8,698 bases of DNA, taken from contig JAJYAR010000080.1 in assembly GCA_021779435.1 (NCBI GenBank), positions 1-8,698 on the forward strand, read 5' to 3'. The first letter of the stretch is position 1, and every line of letters starts with the position of its first letter. Both the position numbers and the translations under genes were made by a program. Of the stretch, positions 1 through 4,740 are shown one piece after another. Source of the DNA: a bacterium. GTDB taxonomy: Bacteria; Verrucomicrobiota; Verrucomicrobiae; JAJYAR01. Below the pieces are notes generated by a model. It searched no databases. It saw only the letters and a list, made by a program, of their open reading frames with translations, and was not told the DNA's origin.

Positions 1-292
1 CGAAGCCGGTGTGCAGAATGTGGGCGCCGCCGCCGGAGCCTTCGCCGTGTCCGGTGATGCCGGCGTCGGTGTGGAGGGTGACGATGAGGCGCGTGGCCTT
101 GGGGTGGTAGCCGCCGATGGGGGAGTTGGCCATCCAGAAGCGCTCTTTGAGGGGCTTTTCGAGATAGACGGCTTCGACTTTGGTGATCTTGATGGGCTTG
201 GTGGCGGGGGTGGGGCGGTCCGGCGCGGGGGTATCGGCGAGGATGGCGGCGGGGGAGGCGAGGGCGGCTTCGAGGAGATGGCGGCGCGTCAT
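1..292 (-). CDS. Enolase-superfamily (mandelate racemase / muconate lactonizing enzyme-like) protein, N-terminal part only
   Basis: The minus-strand frame is open from an ATG at 292-290 to the window edge, giving 97 codons of a longer gene. Residues 1-20 read as an export signal: a TRRHLL twin-arginine motif at 2-7, a short hydrophobic stretch, and an Ala-rich end near A19. Residues 33-85 match the N-terminal capping domain of the mandelate racemase/muconate lactonizing family: I-x-K-V-E-A at 36-41, a PLKERF segment at 47-52, then RLIVTLHTDAGITGHGE at 68-84. That domain closes over the active site. The catalytic barrel with its metal ligands lies outside the window, so substrate and reaction cannot be given; sugar-acid dehydratase or racemase/epimerase activity would be typical. 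The secreted, Tat-like form fits an Acidobacteriota origin. The next gene is divergent and sugar-related. No Shine-Dalgarno sequence is visible upstream of the ATG. Confidence 0.8.
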   Translation of the reverse strand, partial: MTRRHLLEAALASPAAILADTPAPDRPTPATKPIKITKVEAVYLEKPLKERFWMANSPIGGYHPKATRLIVTLHTDAGITGHGEGSGGGAHILHTGF

Positions 293-351
293 GAACGAGG
301 AGTTTATCACCAGGCGTGAGGTGGGGCGATGCGGTCGCATAGGATAGACCT
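293..351. promoter_or_regulatory. Divergent intergenic region between the enolase-superfamily gene and the TIM-barrel gene
   Basis: These 59 bp must hold the start signals of both divergent genes unless promoters extend into the coding regions. For the plus-strand gene, AGGA at 341-344 sits 7 nt before the ATG and is a plausible ribosome binding site. On the minus strand, TAAACT (plus positions 306-301) resembles a -10 box only 8 nt from the start codon, which would give an almost leaderless transcript. Neither side shows a recognisable -35 box. The assignment is inference from layout. Confidence 0.3.
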
Positions 352-1362
352 ATGGACGCACAGCCGCCGCTTGGATATAACACGTACTCGATTCGCGCGA
401 TGAGGTGGAGGGACGTGGAGTTGCTCGAGTATGCCGCGAAGTTGAAGCTGGACGCGGTGTATTTGCAGGATTCGATCGACCCGGGGAATGACGATCCGGC
501 GCATTGGAAGGAGTTGAAGGAGACGGCGGAGAGGCTTGGGGTGCGGCTGGATGGAGGGGACGCGGGGGCGCTGCCGCATACGGCGGACGGGATGGCGGCG
601 ACGCAGGCGCGGATGCGGCGGGCGATTCAGCATGCGGTGGGGATCGGGTCGAAGCTGGTGCGGTTTCGGGTGGCGGGGGACCGGGCGAGTCTGCCGCCGG
701 GAACGGTGGAGCAGGCGATGGAGACGATGGTGAAGACGCTCAAAAGTGTGCGGAGCGAGGCGATGGATGCGGGGGTGAAGTTCGCGATCGAGAACCACAA
801 GGATCTGGTGTGCCGGGAGACGCGGCAGGTGATCGATGAGGCGGGGAAGGAGTTTGTGGGCTCGTATCTGGACACGGGGAATCCGGTGTTTGTGATGGAG
901 GATCCGATGGAGACGGTGGAGACGCTGGGTCCGGTGGCGGCGATGCTGCATCTGCGGGATTCGGTGGTGTACGAGACGCCGGACGGGGTGGCGGTCGAAT
1001 GGGTTCCGCTGGGCGAAGGGGTGGTGGACTTCAAGGCGATTATTGCGAAGGCGAAGGAAATTTGCCCGGCGATTGCGGTGTACAACAAGCCGATCACGGG
1101 GCGGCCGCCGGTGCATCTTTCGATCTACAAGCGGGAGTTCATGGAGAAGTGGGGGGACATGCGGGGGTCGCAGTTGGCGCGGTTTCTCGCGCTGGCGCGG
1201 GCGGGGCATCCGTATGAGGGGACGATGGTGATTGAGGATGTGCGGGGGAAGAAGCCGGAGGCGTATACGGAGGCGCTGAAGGCGCAGCAGGTGGCGCACA
1301 TGGAGGCGGGGGTGGAGTATGCGCGGACGGTGCTGGATTTGGGGGTGAGGTGGCGGGGGTGA
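352..1362 (+). CDS. Sugar phosphate isomerase/epimerase-like TIM-barrel protein (xylose isomerase-like / AP endonuclease 2 fold)
   Basis: This 336-residue protein has the hallmarks of the xylose-isomerase-like TIM-barrel family, whose members isomerise or epimerise sugars and related polyols using a divalent metal. Candidate metal ligands sit at the ends of successive strands: E147 in FAIENHKD (144-151), D174 in SYLDTGNP (171-178), H200 in MLHLRD (198-203) and E222 in PLGEGVVDF (219-227). The N-terminus (LGYNTYS, 7-13, and LKLDAVYLQDS, 31-41) matches the first two strands. There is no signal peptide, so it should be cytoplasmic. The ATG start follows AGGA at 7 nt. The gene is divergent from a secreted enolase-superfamily enzyme, and a small basic protein lies 10 bp downstream; a shared role in sugar or sugar-acid breakdown is inferred. 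Substrate is unknown. Codons are extremely rich in G at the third position. Confidence 0.82.
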   Translation: MDAQPPLGYNTYSIRAMRWRDVELLEYAAKLKLDAVYLQDSIDPGNDDPAHWKELKETAERLGVRLDGGDAGALPHTADGMAATQARMRRAIQHAVGIGSKLVRFRVAGDRASLPPGTVEQAMETMVKTLKSVRSEAMDAGVKFAIENHKDLVCRETRQVIDEAGKEFVGSYLDTGNPVFVMEDPMETVETLGPVAAMLHLRDSVVYETPDGVAVEWVPLGEGVVDFKAIIAKAKEICPAIAVYNKPITGRPPVHLSIYKREFMEKWGDMRGSQLARFLALARAGHPYEGTMVIEDVRGKKPEAYTEALKAQQVAHMEAGVEYARTVLDLGVRWRG

Positions 1363-1372
1363 GGGGCGTGTT

Positions 1373-1573
1373 ATGCGTAGGGGTGTGAAGCGGAAGAGTA
1401 TTGCCGCGTCCGCGCGAGACGTTCGTGACCGTGTGCGGCTTGCTGCGCCCGAGCTGGAGGTGCTTCGGGTGAGCGGGGAGGAGTCGAAGCGCAAGGGCAC
1501 GGACAAGCTAACGTCCCGGCAGGTTGACCGGATCATCCAGGCGGCGCGGGCGGAGAAGCGCGAGCGCGGGTGA
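1373..1573 (+). CDS. Small, highly basic protein of unknown function (66 aa)
   Basis: I do not recognise this family with certainty. The protein is 66 residues long with 14 Arg and 6 Lys against 10 acidic residues, for a net charge of about +10. It has no membrane segment and no cysteine. Residues 14-33 (ARDVRDRVRLAAPELEVLRV) look like a helix followed by a strand, and residues 46-65 (LTSRQVDRIIQAARAEKRER) look like a second helix. That layout would suit a small nucleic-acid-binding protein or an antitoxin-like protein, but this is only inference. GAGGGG at 1361-1366 lies 6 nt before the ATG as ribosome binding site and overlaps the stop of the preceding gene, so the two are probably co-transcribed. 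The stop TGA overlaps a GTG at 1570-1572 that opens only 14 codons. An orderly Shine-Dalgarno site and a coherent charge pattern support a real gene. Confidence 0.6.
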   Translation: MRRGVKRKSIAASARDVRDRVRLAAPELEVLRVSGEESKRKGTDKLTSRQVDRIIQAARAEKRERG

Positions 1574-1642
1574 TTCCCCTGCGATTCACCGCTCTGGTTC
1601 GCCGGTGGCGATGATGGCCAGGGGATCGGCATTTTCCTGGAC

Positions 1643-1670
1643 GGCCCGCCTTAGGGGGGGCTGGCGGGTC
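1643..1670 (+). other. Stem-loop downstream of the 66-residue gene
   Basis: GGCCCGCC at 1643-1650 pairs with GGCGGGTC at 1663-1670, eight base pairs including one G-U, around a 12-nt loop. It begins 70 nt after the stop of the 66-residue gene and could act as a 3' end or attenuator for that transcript. No T tract follows, so it is not a classical intrinsic terminator; chance pairing in GC-rich DNA is possible. Confidence 0.3.
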
Positions 1671-1776
1671 CGGATTCGGCCTAGGAGTACTGTGTGGAAC
1701 GGGAGTGCTGGACCTTCTCAAGCGCAGCCGACACAAGGTAGACTGAGGCAGCTTTTATCGGAGGCGGGAATTCTGT

Positions 1777-1817
1777 GCCGCGGCGGACCCACGCTCCTGA
1801 AGGAGTGGGGTGGCGGC
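1777..1817 (+). promoter_or_regulatory. Compound hairpin in the putative leader of the 1897 gene
   Basis: Three stacked helices are visible. CGCTCC (1792-1797) pairs with GGAGTG (1802-1807) around a TGAA loop. After a single bulged A at 1791, ACCC (1787-1790) pairs with GGGT (1808-1811). After an asymmetric internal loop (1782-1786 against 1812), GCCGC (1777-1781) pairs with GCGGC (1813-1817). Fifteen base pairs in 41 nt is more order than expected in ordinary spacer DNA. A role as a structured 5' leader or small RNA is inferred. Confidence 0.35.
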
Positions 1818-1833
1818 CAGGTGTTAAGAGGAG

Positions 1834-1847
1834 CCCCGGAGACGGGG
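1834..1847 (+). promoter_or_regulatory. Hairpin with a GAGA (GNRA) tetraloop
   Basis: CCCCG (1834-1838) pairs perfectly with CGGGG (1843-1847) around GAGA, a GNRA-type tetraloop of the kind common in structured RNAs and tertiary contacts. It lies 16 nt after the larger hairpin and 49 nt before the ATG at 1897. It probably belongs to the same structured leader; function is unknown. Confidence 0.35.
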
Positions 1848-1860
1848 GGTACAACGGAGG

Positions 1861-1876
1861 AAGGTGCGAAGGTGCG
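1861..1876 (+). repeat. 8-bp tandem direct repeat
   Basis: AAGGTGCG occurs twice back to back at 1861-1868 and 1869-1876, 20 bp before the ATG of the membrane protein gene. The second copy is followed by CCTT, so AAGG/CCTT could fold into a tiny hairpin around TGCG. The repeat may be incidental or may result from slippage. Confidence 0.4.
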
Positions 1877-1896
1877 CCTTTTACGGAAAGGATCGT

Positions 1897-2190
1897 ATGA
1901 CGGGCGAGGAGAGCCATAGTTTCTCGACCATAAGCAGAGTGGGACTCACACTTCTGGTCGCGTGCGCGGCCGCGATTCTGCCTCTGGGAAATGAGAAGTT
2001 GCAGTTCCTGTGGTTTCCCGGGGATGTGATCGGCGACGTGCTGTTTGGTGCGATTGTTATGGCTACGCAGCCGATGCTGCGGGCCGGGTGCAATGTAGTT
2101 CTCTGGGCGGCCGGGCTTTTTTGGCTTTCCAGTGTCATGCAATGGGATATGGCGCTCCGGCGCGCCCGGCGGCAGCCCCGGCAATCCTAA
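1897..2190 (+). CDS. Small predicted membrane protein of unknown function (97 aa)
   Basis: From the ATG at 1897 the protein has 97 residues. Two hydrophobic segments are clear, at about 15-31 (VGLTLLVACAAAILPLG) and 65-82 (CNVVLWAAGLFWLSSVMQ). A weaker one at 44-58 (VIGDVLFGAIVMATQ) may be a third membrane span or an amphipathic helix. The C-terminus (ALRRARRQPRQS, 86-97) is strongly basic and so probably cytoplasmic. I recognise no family. The ATG is chosen because GGAAAGGA at 1885-1892 precedes it; an upstream GTG at 1864 in the same frame lacks such a site. Codon use (ATA, AGA, ACA, CTT, GTA) is less GC-biased than in neighbouring genes, which suggests an accessory or acquired gene. The structured region upstream may be its leader. 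It could be co-transcribed with apt, 87 bp downstream, but the spacing and a separate promoter candidate argue against that. Confidence 0.6.
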   Translation: MTGEESHSFSTISRVGLTLLVACAAAILPLGNEKLQFLWFPGDVIGDVLFGAIVMATQPMLRAGCNVVLWAAGLFWLSSVMQWDMALRRARRQPRQS

Positions 2191-2214
2191 GCGTTCCGCA
2201 GGGTCTCCGGCTTG

Positions 2215-2237
2215 CCGCGCGGCTTGGATGCGCGCGG
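2215..2237 (+). other. Perfect 7-bp inverted repeat upstream of apt
   Basis: CCGCGCG (2215-2221) and CGCGCGG (2231-2237) form a perfect stem around a 9-nt loop, 24 nt after the stop of the membrane protein gene. It could end that transcript, although no T tract follows. It could also be an operator, since it lies just upstream of the extended -10 element of apt, over the place where a -35 box would be. Low-complexity CG runs make chance pairing quite possible. Confidence 0.3.
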
Positions 2238-2254
2238 GATGCGTGTGCGCTTCC

Positions 2255-2263
2255 TGCTACACT
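2255..2263 (+). promoter_or_regulatory. Extended -10 promoter candidate for apt
   Basis: TGCTACACT matches the extended -10 form TGnTATAAT at the TG and at four of six hexamer positions. No -35 box is seen at 16-18 bp upstream, as is usual for extended -10 promoters. Transcription would start near 2270, leaving a leader of under 10 nt before the apt ATG at 2278. This agrees with the absence of a Shine-Dalgarno site there. Confidence 0.4.
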
Positions 2264-2277
2264 GACAAAGCCCAGAG

Positions 2278-2793
2278 ATGGAGAACCTGAAGCAACTGAT
2301 TCGTGAGGTGCCGGATTTCCCCAAGCCCGGCATCAACTTCTACGACATAACCACGCTGCTCAAGGATAGAGAAGGCTGGCGGGCGGTGGTGGAGGGGATG
2401 CGGAATCAGTACGTCTCCACGGGGCCGGACATTGTGCTGGGGATCGAGGCGCGGGGGTTCATTTTCGCGCCGGTGGTGGCCTACGAGTTGAATGCTGGGT
2501 TCGTGCCGATGCGCAAGCCCAACAAGCTGCCGGCCGAGGTGGAGAAGATCGAGTACGCGCTCGAATATGGGTCGGATTCGCTTGAAGTGCACCGGGACGC
2601 GATTCAGCCGGGGCAGCGGGTTCTGATTGTCGACGACGTGCTGGCCACGGGCGGGACGGCGGCGGCGGCGGCGCTGCTGGTGGAGAAGCTGGGCGGCGAG
2701 GTGGCGGGACTGGGCTTCGTAATCGAGCTGGATTTTCTGAAGGGACGCACGCGGCTGGAAGGCCGCCCGGTGTGGTCCCTGCTGCACTACTAA
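2278..2793 (+). CDS. apt: Adenine phosphoribosyltransferase
   Basis: The enzyme salvages adenine by joining it to PRPP, giving AMP and pyrophosphate in the cytoplasm. At 171 residues it has the normal length of bacterial Apt. Landmarks in order are [15 protein letters not shown] (11-25), GIEARGF (55-61) and the RKPNKLP flexible-loop segment (79-85). [14 protein letters not shown] (96-109) carries the Apt-specific charged motif. The PRPP-binding loop [14 protein letters not shown] (115-128) contains the adjacent acidic pair D119-D120. The ATG start gives the canonical N-terminus; no ribosome binding site precedes it and the leader is probably very short. It is the first gene of a tight series: ispE begins 4 nt after its stop, and prs, which makes its co-substrate PRPP, follows ispE. 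Nothing in the sequence suggests loss of function. Confidence 0.96.
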   Translation: MENLKQLIREVPDFPKPGINFYDITTLLKDREGWRAVVEGMRNQYVSTGPDIVLGIEARGFIFAPVVAYELNAGFVPMRKPNKLPAEVEKIEYALEYGSDSLEVHRDAIQPGQRVLIVDDVLATGGTAAAAALLVEKLGGEVAGLGFVIELDFLKGRTRLEGRPVWSLLHY

Positions 2794-2797
2794 TCCC

Positions 2798-3763
2798 ATG
2801 ACCGTGCGCAAGGCGCGGCTGCGGGCTCCGGCCAAGATTAACCTGGACTTGCGGGTTCTGGGGCGGCGGCCGGACGGCTACCACGAACTGCGCACCGTGT
2901 TTCAGACGATCTCGCTGGCCGACGTTCTGCACGTCGAACAGGAGCCGGGGCCGGTATTCTCGATCGAACTCGAATCGGAGCCTGCGATCGAGGGAAACCT
3001 GGTGGAGCGGTCGGCGCGGCTATTGCGCGAAGCGGCGGGGTTGAGCGGGCGCTGGCGGGTGAAGCTGGAAAAGCGGATTCCGATGGGCGCGGGGCTGGGC
3101 GGAGGGTCGGCCGACGCGGCGGCGGTGCTGCTGGGGTTTCCGGCGATCGGCGGCGTGAGGGTACCGATGGAGAAGCTGGCCGAAATCGCGGCGGAGCTGG
3201 GATCGGATGTGCCGTTTTTCCTGCTGGGCGGGGCGGCGGTGGGGCTGGGGCGGGGGACTGAGCTTTATCCTTTGCCCGATATGCCGCGGCGGCCGGGCAT
3301 TCTCGTCTCGCCGGGCATCCATGTATCGACTCCGGATGCCTACCAGGCGCTCGGGCGTGCGTTGACACCGGAGATTCCGTCATCTATTCTTAATACTTTC
3401 CAGTGCTTAGTGTGGCGCGAGGATGCGTGTGCGCGCGGGGTGGGCGAGGGGCCGCGGAACGATTTCGAAACGGTGGTCTTCGAGCGCCATCCCCGGCTGG
3501 GTGAAATTCGCTCCCGGCTCGAGGCCGAAGGCGCTTATCCGGCGCGGATGAGCGGAAGCGGATCGAGCTTGTTCGGGTTGTTCGGCGGGAGGGCGGAGCG
3601 GAACAGCGCTCTGGTCCGGCTCGGCGAGGCGCTGGGGGCGGAGATCCGGCTCGACCCGGTCACGCTGCTGGGCCGGAGCGGGTATCGATCGTTGTGGCTA
3701 CGGCAGTTGCAGCCGTACTGCGAGAGGAAGGAATGGCCGCCACAAAGCCGGTATTGTCCATGA
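2798..3763 (+). CDS. ispE: 4-diphosphocytidyl-2-C-methyl-D-erythritol kinase
   Basis: IspE phosphorylates CDP-methylerythritol with ATP in the MEP pathway to isoprenoid precursors. It is a GHMP-family kinase. Motifs are PAKINL (11-16) with the conserved Lys K13, RPDGYHEL (24-31), the glycine-rich ATP loop PMGAGLGGGSADAA (95-108), GSDVPFFL (135-142) with the catalytic Asp D137, NDFE (221-224), and the C-terminal GHMP motif MSGSGSSLFG (251-260). At 321 residues it is longer than the usual 280-300. Homology seems to end near residue 300, and the last 20 or so residues (RQLQPY onward) overlap the prs start region, so the tail is probably a late stop rather than a domain. The ATG lies 4 nt after the apt stop without its own clear ribosome binding site, which suggests translational coupling. 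Codons around 3380-3411 are unusually AT-rich and include a TTA leucine; a promoter candidate lies there. Confidence 0.95.
   Translation: MTVRKARLRAPAKINLDLRVLGRRPDGYHELRTVFQTISLADVLHVEQEPGPVFSIELESEPAIEGNLVERSARLLREAAGLSGRWRVKLEKRIPMGAGLGGGSADAAAVLLGFPAIGGVRVPMEKLAEIAAELGSDVPFFLLGGAAVGLGRGTELYPLPDMPRRPGILVSPGIHVSTPDAYQALGRALTPEIPSSILNTFQCLVWREDACARGVGEGPRNDFETVVFERHPRLGEIRSRLEAEGAYPARMSGSGSSLFGLFGGRAERNSALVRLGEALGAEIRLDPVTLLGRSGYRSLWLRQLQPYCERKEWPPQSRYCP
3362..3390 (+). promoter_or_regulatory. Sigma70-type promoter candidate inside ispE, upstream of prs
   Basis: A perfect TTGACA at 3362-3367 is followed after exactly 17 bp by TATTCT at 3385-3390 (four of six matches to TATAAT), with further AT-rich sequence (TTAATACTTT) to 3399. 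Such a patch is exceptional in this GC-rich gene and forces rare codons into the reading frame. Transcription would start near 3397, about 335 nt before prs, and could feed prs and the translation genes without apt. This is inference from consensus matching. Confidence 0.5.
3724..3732 (+). promoter_or_regulatory. Ribosome binding site deciding the prs start
   Basis: GAGAGGAAGG lies just before the ATG at 3733, with GAGG (3724-3727) 5 nt from it. The alternative ATG at 3760, which overlaps the ispE stop as ATGA, has no such site. The 3733 start is therefore preferred. Confidence 0.5.
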
Positions 3764-4704
3764 GGTTCGAACAGTTCAAAATATTCACCTGTAATGCGAA
3801 CCCGACGCTTGCCGCCAAGATCTGCGGAGCGCTGGGTTGCACGGTGGGCAAGGCGATGGTGAATCGCTTTTCCGACGGTGAGACGGATCTGCAGATCGAG
3901 GAGAACGTCCGCGGCGCGGATGTGTTCATCGTCCAGCCGACCTCGACGCCGGTGGACCAGAACATCATGGAGTTACTGCTGATGATCGACGCGGCCAAGC
4001 GGGCCTCGGCGGCGCGGATCACGGCGGTGTTACCATATTATGGGTATGCGCGCCAGGACCGGAAGGACCGGCCGCGCAAACCGATCTCGGCCCGGCTGGT
4101 CGCGAACCTGATTCAACGCGCCGGGGCGGATCGTGTTCTGACGTTGGATCTGCATGCGGCGCAGATTCAGGGATTTTTCGACGTGCCGGTGGACCATTTG
4201 TTTGCGTCGCCGGTATTCATCGATTTTTTCGACTCCCACGGGAGCCGGGATTTCACCGTTGTGAGTCCGGACGCCGGAGGTGTGGAGCGGGCGCGGGCGT
4301 TTGCCAAGCGCCTGAACGCGCCGCTGGCGATCATCGACAAGCGGCGGACGGATGTGAACGTGGCCGAGGTGATGCATATCATCGGCGACGTGGCGGGTGA
4401 GAATTGTTTGATGGTGGACGATCTGATCGACACGGCCGGCACCCTGGTGAAGGGCGCCGAAGCGCTGTTGGCGCAGGGCGCCAAGAGCGTGACGGCCTGC
4501 GCGACGCACGCGGTGCTGAGTGGGCCGGCGATGGAGCGGATCGAACAGAGCGAGATTACGCAGGTGCTGGTGACGGACTCGATTCCGCTGAAGGATTCGG
4601 CGCGCCGCTCGAACCGGGTAAAGGTTTTATCGGTGGCGGGGCTGCTGGCGCGGGCGATTCAGTCGATACACGAGGACGGCTCGGTCAGCACGTTGTTTAT
4701 TTAG
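3733..4704 (+). CDS. prs: Ribose-phosphate pyrophosphokinase (PRPP synthase)
   Basis: Prs transfers pyrophosphate from ATP to ribose 5-phosphate to make PRPP, which feeds purine, pyrimidine, NAD, His and Trp synthesis. From the ATG at 3733 it has 323 residues. Visible motifs are FKIFTCNAN (15-23), RFSDGE (45-50) and PYYGYARQDRK (101-111, ATP-binding region). DLHAAQIQGFFD (139-150) carries the catalytic-site His H141, and SPDAGGVERAR (178-188) follows. The PRPP-binding loop is MVDDLIDTAGTL (227-238). These are typical of class I bacterial enzymes and look intact. The start is uncertain: ATG 3733 has a ribosome binding site but adds nine residues, while ATG 3760 gives 314 residues beginning MRFEQFKIF and overlaps the ispE stop as ATGA. 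A GTG at 3694 is also in frame. The gene lies downstream of apt, which uses PRPP, and 36 nt upstream of rplY. Confidence 0.96.
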   Translation: MAATKPVLSMRFEQFKIFTCNANPTLAAKICGALGCTVGKAMVNRFSDGETDLQIEENVRGADVFIVQPTSTPVDQNIMELLLMIDAAKRASAARITAVLPYYGYARQDRKDRPRKPISARLVANLIQRAGADRVLTLDLHAAQIQGFFDVPVDHLFASPVFIDFFDSHGSRDFTVVSPDAGGVERARAFAKRLNAPLAIIDKRRTDVNVAEVMHIIGDVAGENCLMVDDLIDTAGTLVKGAEALLAQGAKSVTACATHAVLSGPAMERIEQSEITQVLVTDSIPLKDSARRSNRVKVLSVAGLLARAIQSIHEDGSVSTLFI

Positions 4705-4740
4705 CAAACCCGGCAGGACCGGAGTAGGAGCAGGAAGCCG

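Larger units (their letters stand above)
1574..1896. other. Gene-free stretch with several stem-loops; possible leader of the 1897 gene
   Basis: No convincing coding sequence is seen in these 323 bases on either strand. Plus-strand frames are open in part but give low-complexity Arg/Gly-rich translations. A short minus-strand frame (1717-1586) is discussed as a possible remnant. The region carries a hairpin at 1643-1670, a compound hairpin at 1777-1817 and a GNRA-capped hairpin at 1834-1847. It also has an 8-bp tandem direct repeat at 1861-1876. I found no match to riboswitch consensus motifs that I know (TPP, cobalamin, FMN). No U-rich terminator follows the hairpins. Confidence 0.5.

Noticed and set aside
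11..319. Plus-strand frame opposite the enolase-superfamily gene
   Set aside because: Gly/Glu/Asp-rich low-complexity translation; the minus strand gives a recognisable MR/MLE N-terminal domain.
375..380. TATAAC as a promoter -10 box
   Set aside because: It falls inside the start of the TIM-barrel gene and has no -35 partner.
307..1632. Long minus-strand open frame opposite the TIM-barrel gene
   Set aside because: Its translation is a low-complexity His/Arg/Pro/Leu mix typical of antisense to a G-rich gene, with no recognisable motif, while the plus strand encodes a clear family.
1643..1670. Intrinsic terminator for the 66-residue gene
   Set aside because: The stem is real, but no T tract follows, so I list it only as a stem-loop.
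1720..1760. TAGACT at about 1739 as a -10 box for the 1897 gene
   Set aside because: No -35 hexamer at a sensible distance and only a modest match; not distinguishable from chance.
1574..1896. Known riboswitch, tRNA, SRP RNA or group II intron domain V
   Set aside because: I compared the visible motifs with those consensuses from memory and found no match; a covariance search would be needed to exclude divergent forms.
1524..1919. 131-codon plus-strand frame across the gene-free stretch
   Set aside because: It overlaps the 66-residue gene, has no ribosome binding site and gives an Arg/Gly/Ser-rich translation without motifs. The region looks better as structured non-coding sequence.
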